64,000 nucleotides of DNA. Origin: Bacteriovorax sp. (GTDB lineage: Bacteria > Bdellovibrionota > Bacteriovoracia > Bacteriovoracales > Bacteriovoracaceae). Of this stretch, positions 62,056 through 64,000 are shown one piece after another (the first letter of the stretch is position 1; every line of letters begins with the position of its first letter). Below the pieces are notes generated by a model, which did not search any database, had not been told where the DNA came from, and worked only from the letters and a program-made list of their open reading frames with translations. The stretch spans positions 1 to 64,000 of the forward strand of contig JACMPM010000091.1 in assembly GCA_014377485.1 (NCBI GenBank). Direction: 5' to 3'. The position numbers and the translations under genes were made by a program.

Positions 62056-63444
62056 CTATTCCATGCCTGCCCATTTTCTAGCGGCCTTACCAATCGATCC
62101 TGCCCCCAAAGTCATAATAATAGTATTGTCATTTTTATGAGATTCAATCACTTGTCCCAGATCATCGATGCTTTCAATTTTGCGAGCAAATTGTGGATGT
62201 AGGCGATTAATGTCTTCAATAAGCCTATCAGTCGTAATGCCATCTATCGGTGTCTCGCTGGCAGCGTAGATTGGTAAAAGATAAAGTTCATCAGCATCAT
62301 TAAAGCAATGCAGGAATTGATCCCAACAGTCTCTCGTACGTGTAAAGCGATGTGGTTCGAATATAACAATTTTTTTAAAATCGGGACGAGTATCTTTAAC
62401 AATTTTTAAAGTCGAAGCAATCTCAGTAGGATGATGTCCGTAATCATCTACTACTTCAAAACCGGCCTCTTTATATAATAATTGAAAACGTCTTCCGACT
62501 CCTTCTAATTTATTTGCGGCAGCTGCAATGTTTTTAAATTTTAATCCCATATGGAATGCGAGCACAGAAGCTCCAAGGCAATTTAAAACATTATGTCGAC
62601 CAGGAAGATTGATTTCAAATCCAACTTGCAATTCACCCTTATAGTATAAATCAAATGTCGTAGCAAAATGTCCGTATTTTACGTTTCTTGCTATAAAGTC
62701 TGCCGGTATATCAATCCCAAAAGTAACTGCTGGGCGTTTCATCTCTGACTTTAACAGCACTAATTTATCGTCGTGTGCATTAAGCGCAACCACACCATAA
62801 AAAGGAATTTTATTGGCAAATTCTACGAATGCTTTAAAAAGATTTTCTTCTGTTCCATAATGATCCATGTGATCGTTATCAATATTAGTGATGACAGACA
62901 TAACTGGAGTTAATAATAAAAAAGTTCCATCTGACTCATCTGCTTCAGCAACTAAAAAATCACCCTTACCAACCTTGGCGTGACCATCTAGGTTTTTAAC
63001 AATTCCACCGATAATATAAGTTGGATCTAAATTACATTCTTGTAAAATGGTGGCAAGAAATGATGTGGTGGTAGTTTTGCCGTGAGTGCCTGCAACCGCC
63101 AAGCCGTATTTTAGTCTCATTAGTTCAGCTAGCATTTCAGCACGTCTAATAACTGGAATACCTTCGCGTTTTGCACGAACAACTTCTGGATTTGAATCAT
63201 TAACTGCAGAGCTATAAACGATAACGGTAACGTTGTTTAAATTTTCTTCTTTATGACCAATATAAATTTCTGCACCAAGTTTTTTTAATTTTTTAACATT
63301 TGCAGACTCTGATACATCCGAACCGGAAACACTATATCCAGAGGCAATTAGAACTTCTGCAATACCAGACATTCCAATTCCACCTATTCCGATGAAGTGA
63401 ATTTTAACGTAATTGTTTTCTAGAGCTGTATTATTTCGAAACAT
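62056..63444 (-). CDS. murC: UDP-N-acetylmuramate-L-alanine ligase
   Basis: MurC adds L-Ala to UDP-MurNAc with ATP. The 462-residue protein begins with HFIGIGGIGMSGIAEVL (UDP site), then GTHGKTTTTSFLATIL (P-loop near 120) and VAEADESDGTFL, with DDYGHHPTEIASTL and IIVIFEPHRFTRTRDCW-type sequence in the C-terminal domain. It follows ftsW by 24 bases. The usual murG between ftsW and murC is missing. Confidence 0.97.
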   Translation of the reverse strand: MFRNNTALENNYVKIHFIGIGGIGMSGIAEVLIASGYSVSGSDVSESANVKKLKKLGAEIYIGHKEENLNNVTVIVYSSAVNDSNPEVVRAKREGIPVIRRAEMLAELMRLKYGLAVAGTHGKTTTTSFLATILQECNLDPTYIIGGIVKNLDGHAKVGKGDFLVAEADESDGTFLLLTPVMSVITNIDNDHMDHYGTEENLFKAFVEFANKIPFYGVVALNAHDDKLVLLKSEMKRPAVTFGIDIPADFIARNVKYGHFATTFDLYYKGELQVGFEINLPGRHNVLNCLGASVLAFHMGLKFKNIAAAANKLEGVGRRFQLLYKEAGFEVVDDYGHHPTEIASTLKIVKDTRPDFKKIVIFEPHRFTRTRDCWDQFLHCFNDADELYLLPIYAASETPIDGITTDRLIEDINRLHPQFARKIESIDDLGQVIESHKNDNTIIMTLGAGSIGKAARKWAGME

Positions 63445-63468
63445 TTTTTCTCCATCTAATGCAGGAGT

Positions 63469-64000
63469 TTAAACGTAGACTTCCTCATCCGTTTCTTCAA
63501 CTTCACTTTGAGTTTTGCGCCCAGAACGTGCAACGTAATTGAGGTTCCCCTGTAGCTGATCACGATAACCTTTAACCACCGAAAGGAGAAGTCCAATGCC
63601 GAAAAAATTACAAATTAGGGACGAGCCGCCATAACTAATGAAGGGAAGATTGAGCCCCTTTGTTGGAAGAAGTCCCAAAACAACGCCCATATTTAGGAGT
63701 GCCTGAAGACCAAGAACAAATATAATTGCGGAACCAAGAATTATTCCAATACGATCTTTCACTTGCAGCACAAGTTTGAATCCAAAATAGATAAAAGCTA
63801 TGAATAAGCATATTATTAGAAAGACTCCAACAAAGCCTAACTCTTCACCAATGACGGAAAAAATAAAATCGTTGTGTGCTTCTGGAAGATAAAATAGTTT
63901 TTCGTTACTATTTCCAAGGCCCTGGCCAAACGCCGAACCTTTGGCAAAGGCCATATAAGATTGAATAATTTGAAATCCTGATCCTTGTGAGTTTTTCCAA
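63469..64000 (-). CDS. ftsW: Lipid II polymerase FtsW, C-terminal part (5' end outside window)
   Basis: The open frame reaches the right edge of the window without a start. The visible residues include SQGSGFQIIQSYMAFAKGSA, FGQGLGNSNEKLFYLPEAHN and DFIFSVIGEELGFVGVFLII, the SEDS-family signature. Three to four further membrane spans and a short charged tail follow. FtsW polymerises septal glycan strands with a class B PBP. RodA is excluded by the dcw context. An internal ATG at 63952 is not the start, because the family sequence continues upstream of it. Confidence 0.93.
   Translation of the reverse strand, partial: WKNSQGSGFQIIQSYMAFAKGSAFGQGLGNSNEKLFYLPEAHNDFIFSVIGEELGFVGVFLIICLFIAFIYFGFKLVLQVKDRIGIILGSAIIFVLGLQALLNMGVVLGLLPTKGLNLPFISYGGSSLICNFFGIGLLLSVVKGYRDQLQGNLNYVARSGRKTQSEVEETDEEVYV

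Noticed and set aside
1-64000. CRISPR arrays, tRNA, rRNA, insertion sequences, prophage
   Set aside because: No regularly spaced repeats, cloverleaf-like segments, transposases, integrases or phage structural genes were seen on either strand.

Overview
The window reads as a chromosome segment of an AT-rich (G+C around the mid-30s percent by eye), Gram-negative, flagellated, piliated bacterium. The gene set fits the Bdellovibrionota, most likely a Bacteriovorax/Halobacteriovorax/Peredibacter-like member of the Bacteriovoracales. The set includes a type IV pilus ATPase pair, three flagellins, a Bat (aerotolerance) operon, a lipoprotein of over 1,400 residues and a dcw cluster. The lineage is inferred from gene content and style; no rRNA gene or other marker is present. 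Coding density is high. I see no tRNA, rRNA, CRISPR array, insertion sequence or prophage.

Region 1 (1-12,100, all minus). A long co-directional chain runs from an RlmI-like rRNA methyltransferase through MoxR ATPase, DUF58 protein, a membrane protein, BatA, a BatB/BatC fusion, BatD, ribF and aroE to pilB and the start of pilT. Most junctions overlap by 1-4 bases, so translation is probably coupled. Region 2 (12,200-18,736, minus) holds a giant lipoprotein, a small secreted protein and an RqcH/NFACT-type protein. RqcH is divergent from mutS2, and the two start codons share bases. The two families act in the same stalled-ribosome rescue pathway. Region 3 (21,080-29,430) holds a phospholipase-D-like lipoprotein, signal peptidase I, a penicillin-binding transpeptidase, rlmE, a barstar-like protein with a signal peptide, a sigma-54 activator, an inositol-monophosphatase-family enzyme and two unknown proteins. 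It also holds the one long stretch outside the flagellin locus with unexplained structure (27,230-27,622), which carries DnaA-box matches and hairpins.

Region 4 (29,690-41,140, plus) is a motility cluster: fliD, fliS, a FliT-like small protein, a DUF115/Maf-like protein, two family-9 glycosyltransferases around a 48-residue overlapping ORF, an unknown helical protein, a soluble histidine kinase and a single-domain response regulator. It runs directly into nadK and recN. Protein glycosylation of the flagellum is the natural reading, but it is inference. Region 5 (41,110-51,090) has a metallophosphoesterase, a PilZ protein, two nearly identical flagellin genes and a third, more divergent one, each with a sigma-28-type promoter and its own terminator. 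Set among them are an Fnr-like regulator with four suitably placed cysteines and a divergent three-gene unit: an oxalate/formate-antiporter-family MFS carrier, a putative 2-oxoglutarate/Fe(II) oxygenase and a TRAP DctP-like receptor without a signal peptide. I regard this unit as the best candidate for an undescribed system.

Region 6 (49,840-57,300) contains housekeeping genes: heptose adenylyltransferase, RDD protein, rsmE, prmA, a peptide-binding lipoprotein-like receptor, udk, RNase J and a membrane-anchored B-box-like zinc protein. Region 7 (57,336-64,000, minus) is the 3' part of a dcw cluster, ftsW-murC-murB-ftsQ-ftsA-ftsZ, without murG or ddl at the usual places.
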